A DNA stretch of 64,000 bases, taken from contig CBDFKU010000008.1 in assembly GCA_965248975.1 (NCBI GenBank), forward strand, positions 6,750 to 70,749, in the 5' to 3' direction. Position numbers and translations under genes: made by a program. Origin of the DNA: CBDFKU01 sp965248975. GTDB lineage: Bacteria > Chloroflexota > Dehalococcoidia > Lucifugimonadales > JAGWBF01. Positions within the stretch are counted from its first letter, which is position 1, and each line of letters opens with the position of its first letter. The notes beneath the pieces are model-generated. The model was not told where the DNA came from. It did not search any database and saw nothing but the letters and a program-made list of their open reading frames with translations. This document shows positions 25,979-33,843 of this stretch, piece after piece.

Positions 25979-27058
25979 GTGACGACTAGTGGTAACTTAG
26001 ATGGTGTTGCCAGGGTGATCGTTGGAGTGGACACACATCTGGACGAACACGTGGCTGTAGCAATCGACCACCATGGCGCACGGCTGGGTGAATACCGGCT
26101 GGCGACCACAGCCAAGGGTTACAAAGGCCTGGAGAGCTGGGCTATCGGCCTGGGCGGGGTCGCTACCTTTGGCATCGAAGGTACGGGCTCATATGGAGTG
26201 GGGTTGGCTCGACACCTTGCTCGGTGTGGCCACAAAGTTATCGAGGTCAACCGACCAGACAGGTCCACACGCCGTAGACTGGGCAAAAGCGACCCTCTCG
26301 ATGCTGAAATGGCTGCACGATCCGTTCTCGCTGGGGTGGCCCGGGAGTCTCCCAAATCAGGTGTGGACAAGGTAGAGATGATCCGGGTTCTCAAGATCAC
26401 CAAGGACTCTGGGATGAAGGCCCGCACCCAGGCCATGAACCAGATGAAAGCCCTTGTGGTCACCGCACCTGTTGAATTGCGGGAGGATTTGGACGGACTG
26501 AATGCACGGAGGCTTGTGGACCGCTGCCGTAGCTTCCGCCCGGGTCGATTGGCGACGCCGACAGCTGCGGCCAAGCATGCACTTCGGTTACTTGCCCGTC
26601 GTCACAGCCATCTCACCTACGAGATCGAAGGTATCGACAAGGAGCTGGTCCGGCTCACCGCGGAGACTGCGCCGGCATTGGTCCACACCTTCGGAGTCGG
26701 AGCAGACACCGCAGCCACGCTTCTCGTTACTGCCGGCAGCAATCCCGAGCGACTGAGGTCGGAGTCCGCCTTCGCCGCCCTGTGCGGAGTAAACCCCATC
26801 CTTGCCTCTTCAGGCAAGACCAACCGCCATCGATTGAATCGCGGAGGCGATCGACACGCCAATGCCGCACTCTATCGCGTTGTCCTTGTGCGACTCCGCC
26901 ACGACGAGCGGACGAGGGAATATATGCAGCGTCGTACGAGAGAGGGGATGACAAAGCCTGAGATCATCCGCTGTCTCAAACGCTACGTTGCTCGTCAGGT
27001 CTTTGCCATCTTGAGTGAGTTGGGACGTAAGAACCTGGCCTTACCAGCAGCTGCTTGA
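25979..27058 (+). CDS. IS110-family transposase A (DEDD)
   Basis: A 359-residue recombinase. The N-terminal RuvC-like DEDD domain shows D in VGVDTHLDEH, E in FGIEGTGSYG and the DxxD pair in KSDPLDAEMAA. The C-terminal Transposase_20 domain holds ASSGKTNRHRLNRGGDRHAN, where the IS110 serine nucleophile is expected. The GTG start at 25979 follows AGGAGG. About 220 non-coding bases precede the gene inside the element, the location where IS110 elements encode a bridge RNA. The frame is intact. Confidence 0.9.
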   Translation: MTTSGNLDGVARVIVGVDTHLDEHVAVAIDHHGARLGEYRLATTAKGYKGLESWAIGLGGVATFGIEGTGSYGVGLARHLARCGHKVIEVNRPDRSTRRRLGKSDPLDAEMAARSVLAGVARESPKSGVDKVEMIRVLKITKDSGMKARTQAMNQMKALVVTAPVELREDLDGLNARRLVDRCRSFRPGRLATPTAAAKHALRLLARRHSHLTYEIEGIDKELVRLTAETAPALVHTFGVGADTAATLLVTAGSNPERLRSESAFAALCGVNPILASSGKTNRHRLNRGGDRHANAALYRVVLVRLRHDERTREYMQRRTREGMTKPEIIRCLKRYVARQVFAILSELGRKNLALPAAA

Positions 27059-27374
27059 CATCTATAGGAGCATCACATTGGGACCCGAGAGATCAGGTGC
27101 TGGATGGGGGTCTGGTGAGCTCTCTGAGGGCCCTGTTATAGCGTCTGCGGTTTTGGATGGTTTTGGCCTTCACCTCCTTGTATCTTGGTTTGGGTGTGTA
27201 ACAATCACTTCACTTAGGTGGATCGGGGTGCGGCAGACCGGTTTCTCCTTGGTTATGGAAGACCGCCAGAAAGCGAGGGTCGCCGCACCCCTTCCGAATA
27301 GAGCCCGAACAGTTGCCTGGGCCAACCAAGCCCGCATCTTGCAAGGACGGGCCAATAATTCGCAGGAGGTGCTC

Positions 27375-28337
27375 GTGGAGCAAGAATCGATCTACGTAGG
27401 CATTGATGTAGCCAAGGCCCAGGTGGACGTCGCAGTCCGTCCTACGGACGACAGATGGGAGGTTTCCCATGACGAGACAGGAGTCCGGCAGCTGGTCTCC
27501 CAGCTGAAGGCCCTTGAACCGGTCATGGTGTTGCTGGAGGCTTCGGGCGGCTTGGAAGTGCCGCTGGTGGCTGCCTTGGCAGCCGACGCGGTGCCTGTGG
27601 TCGTCGTCAACCCCCGCCAGGTGCGGGACTTCGCCAGGGCCACCGGGAAGCTGGCCAAGACCGACGCTCTGGACGCGGCGGTTCTGGCTCACTTCGCCGA
27701 AGCGGTTCGTCCACCCGTGCGCCCTCTGCGAGACGCCGAGACCCAGGCCCTTAACTCCCTGGCTGCCCGCAGGCACCAGGTGATGACCATGCTGGTCTCG
27801 GAGAAGAACCGCTTGAGCGCCGCCGCCATCGCCGTCCGTCCCCGCATCGAGGCCCACATTGCATGGCTGGAGCGAGAGCTGGACGACCTGGATGAGGGAC
27901 TGCGGCAGACTCTCCGCCAGAGTCCCGTATGGCGAGAGAAGGATGACCTCCTGCGCACCGTTCCCGGCGTGGGAGAACAAGTCTCCATCTCTCTCCTGGC
28001 CTATCTGCCGGAGCTGGGCACGCTGGACCGCCGGCAGATCGCCGCCCTGGTAGGGGTGGCTCCCTTCAACCGGGACAGCGGCACCCTGCGGGGCAAACGC
28101 ACCGTCTGGGGTGGACGCGCCCGCATCCGCGCCGCCCTGTACATGGGAGCGCTGGTTGCCAGTCGCTTCAACCCTGTTATCAGGGACTTCTACCAGCGGC
28201 TGCTGGCCGCTGGTAAGCCCAAGAAGCTGGCCCTCACAGCCTGCATGCGCAAGCTGCTCGTTATCCTCAACTCCATGCTCAAGCATCGCTCACCCTGGCG
28301 CGACCTGACTCCGGCAGTCGCCGGTCATTCCTCTTGA
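27375..28337 (+). CDS. IS110-family transposase B (DEDD)
   Basis: 320 residues, from a different IS110 subgroup than transposase A. DEDD motif: VGIDVAKAQVDVAV, VLLEASGGLE and KTDALDAAVLAHF. The C-terminal domain contains VPGVGEQVSISLLAYLPELG, then VGVAPFNRDSGTLRGKRTVW and MRKLLVILNSML. The GTG at 27375 has AGGAGG five bases upstream; the longer frame from 27015 is an artefact of the preceding IS. About 195 non-coding bases lie before the gene. Intact. Confidence 0.9.
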   Translation: MEQESIYVGIDVAKAQVDVAVRPTDDRWEVSHDETGVRQLVSQLKALEPVMVLLEASGGLEVPLVAALAADAVPVVVVNPRQVRDFARATGKLAKTDALDAAVLAHFAEAVRPPVRPLRDAETQALNSLAARRHQVMTMLVSEKNRLSAAAIAVRPRIEAHIAWLERELDDLDEGLRQTLRQSPVWREKDDLLRTVPGVGEQVSISLLAYLPELGTLDRRQIAALVGVAPFNRDSGTLRGKRTVWGGRARIRAALYMGALVASRFNPVIRDFYQRLLAAGKPKKLALTACMRKLLVILNSMLKHRSPWRDLTPAVAGHSS

Positions 28338-28459
28338 CTTTCAAGACAGTTGCTTTCTGTGGGTAACTCTACCCTCACTTCAGGAGCTCTCGCCACCCTC
28401 CAAACTCTCGGGTTTTCTTACCCTCCGATGTGTCCCATTATCGCTGACGGCCTACAATC

Positions 28460-30319
28460 GTGGCCGCGGTACCCGTTATTCTCATCGCCGTCTTTTCGTT
28501 CCATGCTGGCAGCCAAGGAATTCAGCGCCACACCAAATCTCACCTGACCTCAGTGGTCACCGTCAAGTCCCAGGAGGTCGAGCGATGGTTACGACCTCTG
28601 GAGGCGGCCTCCAGCCTTCTGGCCGGCAGCGCTACGATAACGAAGGACACTAAACTGCTTCTAAGAGCCGAACCCTTTCCTGAGGCCGTCGCGGCTGGCG
28701 CCGACTTGGAACGGCATTTCAAAAACACGATCCAGAGGAACGCCGGCCTGCGGCGGATCAGCCTCGTTTCCCCGAGTGGGACCCTGTTGCTTGGGTCCAC
28801 CGACGGTAGCCAGATACACGAACTGACCCTACCGCCACCAGTAGGCCTGGGGAGCCCCGGGGCCAGCGTCCTTCTTCCCGCGTATCTACCCGGGGACAAA
28901 GAACAGCCGGCCATAGTTACGGCCCCGGTGAAGGATGGAAAAAGAACGGTGGCCTATGCAGTCATCGAAGCCCACACGATTCCTCTATTCGAAACCCTGT
29001 CGCCCGATGCCGGTCTCGGCCGTAACGGCAAAATCTATCTGGTCAACGACAGCGGGGAGCTGCTGACACCGTTCCCGACATACCCCGATCAGTCGACGGT
29101 CATGAATCTCGAAGGCGCTATCCCCGAGAGTCCCGAAAGGTCCGGGGGCGGCCTCATCTACACCGACGTGACCGGTGAGGAAGTAGTGGGAGCCTACACG
29201 ACCATAGAACCCATGGGATGGAGGGTCGTCGCCGAGGTGCCGGTTTCCGAGGCGTACGGCGACATACGTCAGATGAGATGGGCCATAGTTGGGGCATCTG
29301 GTGCATTCCTTGTGCTGGCGTTGGTAGTGGCATATCTGCTGACCCGCAAAGTAACGCGACCACTGAGGACTCTGATGGAGGGGGCTGAAATCATCGGCCG
29401 CGGCCGTCTGGACCATCGGATCCGGGTCAACAGCAAAGACGAAATCGGAATGTTGGCCCAATCCTTCAATACCATGGCCAAGGACCTCAAAGCGAACATC
29501 GACGGCAGATTGGAGGAGCGCCGGAAAGCGGAAGCCGAGCTGGAAAAGCAGAACCGGGAGCTGGAGAAAGCGTCCCAGGCCAAGTCCCAGGTATTGGCGA
29601 CGGTATCCCACGAGCTGAAGACGCCTCTGACCGGAATAATAGGTTACGTCCACGTGATGCTGGGAAAGCAGGACATGGTAGGCCATCTCAACGAAACTCA
29701 GGAGAGGTATCTGGACATAGTCCGCCAGTGCTCCAACCGGCTGAACGATCTTATCGCCGACCTCTTGGACGTATCCAGTATCGAGTCCGATGGCCTTGTG
29801 CTGGCGCTGACGGACCTGGATATCGAACGCGAGGTCAGGGACGCTGTCGTGTCGGTGCAGGAGCAGTTCCACGAGAAGAACTTGCAAGTCGTGCTGGATT
29901 TATCTCCCGAGCTACCCGTGGTCAGTGGGGACAGACTCCGGGTTTCGCAAATCCTTGGCAATCTGGTCAGCAACGCTTACAAGTATTCCCCCGAGGGAAC
30001 ATCGGTCACGGTGCGCGTGGTCGAAGAAGGGGAGTACGTCCACATCGACGTGGCGGACCAGGGGATGGGCATTCCCCAGGAAGAGCAGGCCCAGCTCTTC
30101 GAGAAGTTCTTCCGTTCCAAAGAGGTTATCAACAGAGGTATAAACGGCACCGGCCTCGGGCTGTTCGTGGTCAAACACTTGGTCACCGCTCACGGCGGTA
30201 GGATCTGGCTGACGAGCGAAGTTGGTAAAGGAACTACCGTTAGCTTCACGCTACCGAAAGCGGTGGAAACAGCGACCAACCGGGAGGGGTTATTGGTACG
30301 GCGCAACGTCGATCGGTAG
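28460..30319 (+). CDS. Sensor histidine kinase, 5' end removed by an IS
   Basis: 619 residues in the present frame. Residues 1-12 are the remains of a first membrane helix (AAVPVILIAVFSF), followed by a periplasmic Cache-like sensor domain, a second helix (about 273-295), HAMP, a coiled coil, HisKA with H384 in TVSHELKTPLTG, and HATPase_c (NLVSNAYKYSPEG, DQGMGIPQ, GTGLGLFVVKHL). The nested IS ends at 28456, three bases before this GTG, so the native start, the beginning of TM1 and the promoter are gone. Without a native ribosome site expression may be weak or depend on the IS. The response regulator follows. Confidence 0.9.
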   Translation: MAAVPVILIAVFSFHAGSQGIQRHTKSHLTSVVTVKSQEVERWLRPLEAASSLLAGSATITKDTKLLLRAEPFPEAVAAGADLERHFKNTIQRNAGLRRISLVSPSGTLLLGSTDGSQIHELTLPPPVGLGSPGASVLLPAYLPGDKEQPAIVTAPVKDGKRTVAYAVIEAHTIPLFETLSPDAGLGRNGKIYLVNDSGELLTPFPTYPDQSTVMNLEGAIPESPERSGGGLIYTDVTGEEVVGAYTTIEPMGWRVVAEVPVSEAYGDIRQMRWAIVGASGAFLVLALVVAYLLTRKVTRPLRTLMEGAEIIGRGRLDHRIRVNSKDEIGMLAQSFNTMAKDLKANIDGRLEERRKAEAELEKQNRELEKASQAKSQVLATVSHELKTPLTGIIGYVHVMLGKQDMVGHLNETQERYLDIVRQCSNRLNDLIADLLDVSSIESDGLVLALTDLDIEREVRDAVVSVQEQFHEKNLQVVLDLSPELPVVSGDRLRVSQILGNLVSNAYKYSPEGTSVTVRVVEEGEYVHIDVADQGMGIPQEEQAQLFEKFFRSKEVINRGINGTGLGLFVVKHLVTAHGGRIWLTSEVGKGTTVSFTLPKAVETATNREGLLVRRNVDR

Positions 30320-30350
30320 CCAGTAGGGAAAGGGGGGAAGGGAAACGCGA

Positions 30351-30386
30351 CCCGGATCGTTCATCAGCTTGAAGCGGCGATCCGGG
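30351..30386. terminator. Inverted repeat between kinase and response regulator
   Basis: CCCGGATCG (30351-30359) pairs perfectly with CGATCCGGG (30378-30386) across an 18-base loop. No T-run. It could attenuate or stabilise the kinase/regulator transcript. Confidence 0.4.
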
Positions 30387-30424
30387 GGACCTCGACCTTA
30401 CACACTCAAAGAAGGGGGAAGATC

Positions 30425-30802
30425 ATGGCAAAGATCCTTGTGGTAGATGACGAGGTGGTAGTCCGAGACCTGCTTGCCGACATCGTGAAGTACGCTGGCC
30501 ACGAAGCCATCAAAACCGACAACGGAGCGGACGCCTACGAGGCAGCCTGCAACGAGCATCCCGAAGTCATCCTTCTGGATGTGATGATGCCGGGCATGAG
30601 CGGTATCGAGGTGCTACAGCACCTGAAGGGGAACCCCGAGACCCGGTCCATTCCAGTCATCATGGTGACGGCCAAGTCCCAGGAACGGGACGAGATGGAC
30701 GCGATAAGAAGAGGGGCCTGGGACTACATCACCAAACCCCTGGTACCGAATGAGATCGAGGACCGTATACAGATGGCGCTAACACATCTGAGGGTGGGCT
30801 AA
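30425..30802 (+). CDS. Single-domain CheY-like response regulator
   Basis: 125 residues consisting only of a receiver domain. Acidic pocket VVDDE (D8, D9), phospho-acceptor D52 (LLDVMMPGMSG), T82 (VTAK) and K104 (ITKPL) are all in place. No output domain is present, so it must act by protein contact or phosphorelay. It lies 105 bases after the kinase, its likely partner. The start ATG has a purine-rich GAAGGGGGAAG leader. Confidence 0.93.
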   Translation: MAKILVVDDEVVVRDLLADIVKYAGHEAIKTDNGADAYEAACNEHPEVILLDVMMPGMSGIEVLQHLKGNPETRSIPVIMVTAKSQERDEMDAIRRGAWDYITKPLVPNEIEDRIQMALTHLRVG

Positions 30803-30854
30803 CCGCTACCCCGAACGCCGCCACCGCGACGACAGCCAGACCACTGTCCGGTTG

Positions 30855-31811
30855 CTAGCCCCGGTTGGAAGGCGGCCCATCCCAGGGGCCGAAATGTTGG
30901 TCCAGCTTGTCGGCAAACTCCTGACGGGTGAAGCTGTACTCCTGCGTACCATACGTCCGGATGACATAGTGAGAGCACAGGGTGCCCATCATGGCGGCGC
31001 GCTCGAGCGGGTACCCTTCCACCAGGCCCTTGATCAACCCGCCCCGGAAGGCGTCTCCCGCACCCGTGGGGTCTGTGACGTTTTCCGTCGGTATACTGGG
31101 CACCTTGACGACCCCGTCTCGGGAGACGATCTCGCAACCGTGCTCCCCTTTGGTTGTGATTATGGTCTCTACCTCTTCCAAGATCTGGGCCGTCGATAGC
31201 CCCGTGCTGTTTTTTATCAGCTCCAGCTCGTAGTCATTGGAGACCAACATCCTGGATTGGCGGATGCATTGGGCCAGGTCCGGGCCGTTCCAGGCAGGCA
31301 AGGACTGGCCCGGATCGAAGATGACGAATATCCCGAGCTCCCGGCAGGTGCGGGTGTACTCGGCCATGTCCTGCAGGTTTCCCGGCGCCACTATGGCGAT
31401 AGTTTTAGCTGGATCGACGGCGCCCAGATCGAAACGTGACGGATGCTTCATAGCCCCGGGGTTGAACCCGGTGATCTGGTTATCGGCCATGTCGGTGGTG
31501 ATGTAGGCGGAAGCGGTGGCCTCCTCCGGTACCGTGACAATATCTTCTGCGGAAAGGCCGCACTGGTCCAGCCACTCGAAGTACCGGTGGTAGTCTCGCC
31601 CGATGGTGGCCAAGATGCGTGGCTGCTCCCCTAGGAGGGACAGGGAATAGGCGATGTTGCCGGCGGTGCCTCCGAAATTCTCTGTCAGCCCATTGACGGT
31701 GAAGCTTACGTTGATCATGTGGATTTTGTCGGGCATGATGTGGTCGGAGAAGCGCCCGGGGAAATCCATGATTCTGTCGTAGGCCAGGGACCCGGAAACC
31801 AGAATTTCCAT
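30855..31811 (-). CDS. PfkB-family carbohydrate/nucleoside kinase
   Basis: A 318-residue ribokinase-fold kinase. N-terminal MEILVSGSLAYDRIMDFPG, the substrate-side FGGTAGNIAYSLSLLG, and the PfkB signature DPTGAGDAFRGG with the catalytic Asp near the C-terminus. The pattern is close to bacterial adenosine-kinase-like and sugar kinases; substrate undetermined. The ATG at 31811 has GAGGAA eight bases upstream and replaces a longer frame from 31883. It is downstream of the Crp gene on the same strand. Confidence 0.88.
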   Translation of the reverse strand: MEILVSGSLAYDRIMDFPGRFSDHIMPDKIHMINVSFTVNGLTENFGGTAGNIAYSLSLLGEQPRILATIGRDYHRYFEWLDQCGLSAEDIVTVPEEATASAYITTDMADNQITGFNPGAMKHPSRFDLGAVDPAKTIAIVAPGNLQDMAEYTRTCRELGIFVIFDPGQSLPAWNGPDLAQCIRQSRMLVSNDYELELIKNSTGLSTAQILEEVETIITTKGEHGCEIVSRDGVVKVPSIPTENVTDPTGAGDAFRGGLIKGLVEGYPLERAAMMGTLCSHYVIRTYGTQEYSFTRQEFADKLDQHFGPWDGPPSNRG

Positions 31812-31930
31812 CAGCTCGATTCCTCGTTCAGACGTGGGACCATGGGAGTGACGCTCATAACGTACGAGAGCCGCCGTGGGCAAGCCTCGGAGCGAATTCG
31901 CCGGCCTTTCCCGAGAGACAGCCCCGGCGT

Positions 31931-32614
31931 TTAAGTCTCGGCCATCCTCTCCAGGCCGCTCAGGTTGGTTATGGTGATCTTCCGGTGGGAGGTGGTCAAC
32001 AACCCCATCCTTCGGTAGGTCTGCAGGGCTCGGCTCACCGTCTCCCGGCTGGAACCCACCAGCCGGGATATCTCTTCCTGGCCCATTGGGACCGTCAGCG
32101 ACTCGGAGGCGCCGCCACTCTCGGGGTAAGTCCGGGCCAGCTCCAGCAGCTTCTTGGCGACCCTTGTCGGCACGTCGAGGAAGACCATGTCGCCTATCAG
32201 CTCGTCCATTGCCCTCAGACGCCGTACCATCAGAACGATGATCTGCAGGGCCACCTCGCTGTGCTCCTTGACGAAGGAGAGGAAGTCCTCTCGCGATAGG
32301 GTCATGGTCTCGGCGGCTTCGGAGGCTACGGCAGTGGCGGACCTGGGGCCTCCGTCAAGCACCGACATCTCCCCGAAACAATCACCGACGCCAAGGAGGG
32401 TGATGTCGTTCTCACGCCCATCAGGTGAGACTATGGATATCTTTATCACGCCGGAAGCAACGAAGTGGAGCCTATCGCCAGGGTCCTCCTGGTGGAAGAT
32501 CACCTCTCCCCTTTGGTAGCTGCGGTGCCTCAGCTTGGCGGCCAGAGGCTCCAGTTCCGACGGCTCGAAGTGGGAGAAGATGGTAATGCCGCTCAGAAAA
32601 TTCGAGACCTCCAT
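31931..32614 (-). CDS. Crp/Fnr-family transcriptional regulator
   Basis: 227 residues. Residues 1-120 form a cyclic-nucleotide-binding-type beta-roll (GEVIFHQEDPGDRLHFVASG, and GDCFGEMSVLDGGPRSATA, which includes the FGExxxLxxxxRxA phosphate-binding cassette found in cAMP-binding members). A long dimerisation helix follows, then the winged helix with recognition helix EISRLVGSSRETVSRAL. The cassette favours a cyclic-nucleotide ligand over an Fe-S sensor; no FNR-type cysteines are present. It neighbours a class III nucleotide cyclase on the same strand. GAGGAGG is upstream of the ATG. Confidence 0.92.
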   Translation of the reverse strand: MEVSNFLSGITIFSHFEPSELEPLAAKLRHRSYQRGEVIFHQEDPGDRLHFVASGVIKISIVSPDGRENDITLLGVGDCFGEMSVLDGGPRSATAVASEAAETMTLSREDFLSFVKEHSEVALQIIVLMVRRLRAMDELIGDMVFLDVPTRVAKKLLELARTYPESGGASESLTVPMGQEEISRLVGSSRETVSRALQTYRRMGLLTTSHRKITITNLSGLERMAET

Positions 32615-32664
32615 GTAGAGTCCTCCTCAGCTTCCAACCGCACCATGAGGGGGTATGGACATAG

Positions 32665-32693
32665 ATTATAACACCCCATCGATTTCCTGGAAG
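32665..32693 (-). promoter_or_regulatory. Predicted promoter of the Crp/Fnr gene
   Basis: On the minus strand a perfect TATAAT (32670-32665) lies about 50 bases before the start codon, with a weak -35 (CTTCCA/TTCCAG) at the right distance. No obvious Crp palindrome overlaps it. Confidence 0.55.
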
Positions 32694-32727
32694 GATTAGT
32701 CCGAAATATGGACGGCCGCCGAACCTG

Positions 32728-33843
32728 CTACCTGGAGACCACCATGAGACGGACACCATTCGGGTTTGCCAGGAGATCCGCACCATTCGTATCGGCCACG
32801 ACTGTCTTGCTGCCATCTTGGGAGAACTCAAAGGACAGCGTTGTGGACCCCGCTTCCGGCACGCGCTTGGCTTTCAAGTTTACCGTGGCGAAGGCAAAGG
32901 GCTCATGATCCGCTGAAATGGGGTCTAGGGTGAAGGCGACGAACCGGGCCGTTCCTCTGCCGCCGTCTATTTCGAGAGCATGGTTTCCCAGGATGGTGGC
33001 TACGTGGGCCACGCTCACCTCCAGCACCGCTGGATCAAATCGTATGAAGAGCTGGGCGCCGATGATGTCCCCAACGCCGTTAGGGTCCAGCACCACGTCA
33101 TAGTCGACGGTATCGTCGAGTGCCAGGGCCTTGGAAGGCCCAGGGGCCACGCCCGCCGGCTGCCACTGTATCTGCACGGCTTCCGCGGGCACCCGGGTCG
33201 GGGTAGGGTCCGGGTCCCGCGAAGATCCCGGCTGCGGGGTTTCGGTAGGAATCGGCGTGGTGGTCTGGACCGGGCTGGGAGTCGGGCTGGGTGTGGGAGG
33301 CGGTGTCGAGTCGGGAGGCGGAGGCGGACCCGGGGTGGCGGTGGGCACGGGAGCTACGCCCGGGACCGGAGTGGGCGTAGAAGTAGGTCTGGGCGTCGAC
33401 GGCCCGGGAGTCGGGGTAGAGGGCACCTCGCCGGTGGGAACGGTCCCTCGGGTGGGCTCCGGGGTAGGTGCGGTAGCAGTTGGAGCTGGGGTAGGACCGA
33501 CCGCAGGTGTTGGAGTAGCGGTCGCGCCCACCGCAAAAGTCGGAGTAGGGGTAGGCCGGCGCGTGGCCGTTGGAGGAGGAGGCAGCGTGGCTGTCGCGGT
33601 CGGACCGGGAAGGATAGAGGGGGTCGCGGTCGGTAAAGAGGTAGAGGTAGGAGTGACCGTTGGCGTCGTCCCGGTTTCGGGCGTGGATGTCGGCGCCTGT
33701 GTCGGTTCCAGGGTGGGCTCCGGCGTCGAGGGTGTCGGGCTGGCGGCCTCCGAGCAATACAGCGAGGCTCCCATCAGGACCAACGAGCCTAGTATCAGCA
33801 GGCGGGGACCGAGCTGGGGTAGCCTAGAGAAACGGAATACCAT
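32728..33843 (-). CDS. Secreted cohesin-like protein with Thr/Pro linker
   Basis: 371 residues. An N-terminal signal/membrane segment (LLILGSLVLMGASLYCSEA) is followed by about 190 residues of Thr/Pro-rich sequence (PTPTPTFAVGATATPTP and similar). The C-terminal 140 residues are a cohesin-type beta domain (VDYDVVLDPNGVGDIIGAQL, then FIRFDPAVLEVS). The Cys after GASLY could be a lipidation site, but the lipobox is weak. The ATG shares its A with the TAA of the upstream cyclase gene (TAATG), so the two are translationally coupled. It is probably a surface protein displayed beyond the envelope on a flexible stalk. Confidence 0.82.
   Translation of the reverse strand: MVFRFSRLPQLGPRLLILGSLVLMGASLYCSEAASPTPSTPEPTLEPTQAPTSTPETGTTPTVTPTSTSLPTATPSILPGPTATATLPPPPTATRRPTPTPTFAVGATATPTPAVGPTPAPTATAPTPEPTRGTVPTGEVPSTPTPGPSTPRPTSTPTPVPGVAPVPTATPGPPPPPDSTPPPTPSPTPSPVQTTTPIPTETPQPGSSRDPDPTPTRVPAEAVQIQWQPAGVAPGPSKALALDDTVDYDVVLDPNGVGDIIGAQLFIRFDPAVLEVSVAHVATILGNHALEIDGGRGTARFVAFTLDPISADHEPFAFATVNLKAKRVPEAGSTTLSFEFSQDGSKTVVADTNGADLLANPNGVRLMVVSR

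Larger units (their letters stand above)
25735..28456 (-). mobile_element. Nested mobile element: 1.55-kb-family IS carrying two IS110 elements
   Basis: In reverse orientation, the right end (TGTTAGCAACCAGCAAAAGT, 25735) and the left end (complement of TGTAGGCCGTCAGCGATAAT, ending 28456) of the 1.55-kb IS family bracket this segment. The right end is broken near 25759 by an IS110-type element and resumes near 27073 (CATTGGGACCCGAGAGATCA) through about 27180. There a second IS110-type element replaces nearly all of orfA/orfB until about 28350, where the left end resumes. No transposase of the host IS survives. Confidence 0.85.

Noticed and set aside
27015..27374. N-terminal extension of IS110 transposase B
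   Set aside because: The upstream part is complemented right-end sequence of the 1.55-kb IS and the IS110 non-coding end; the RuvC-like domain begins right after the GTG at 27375.
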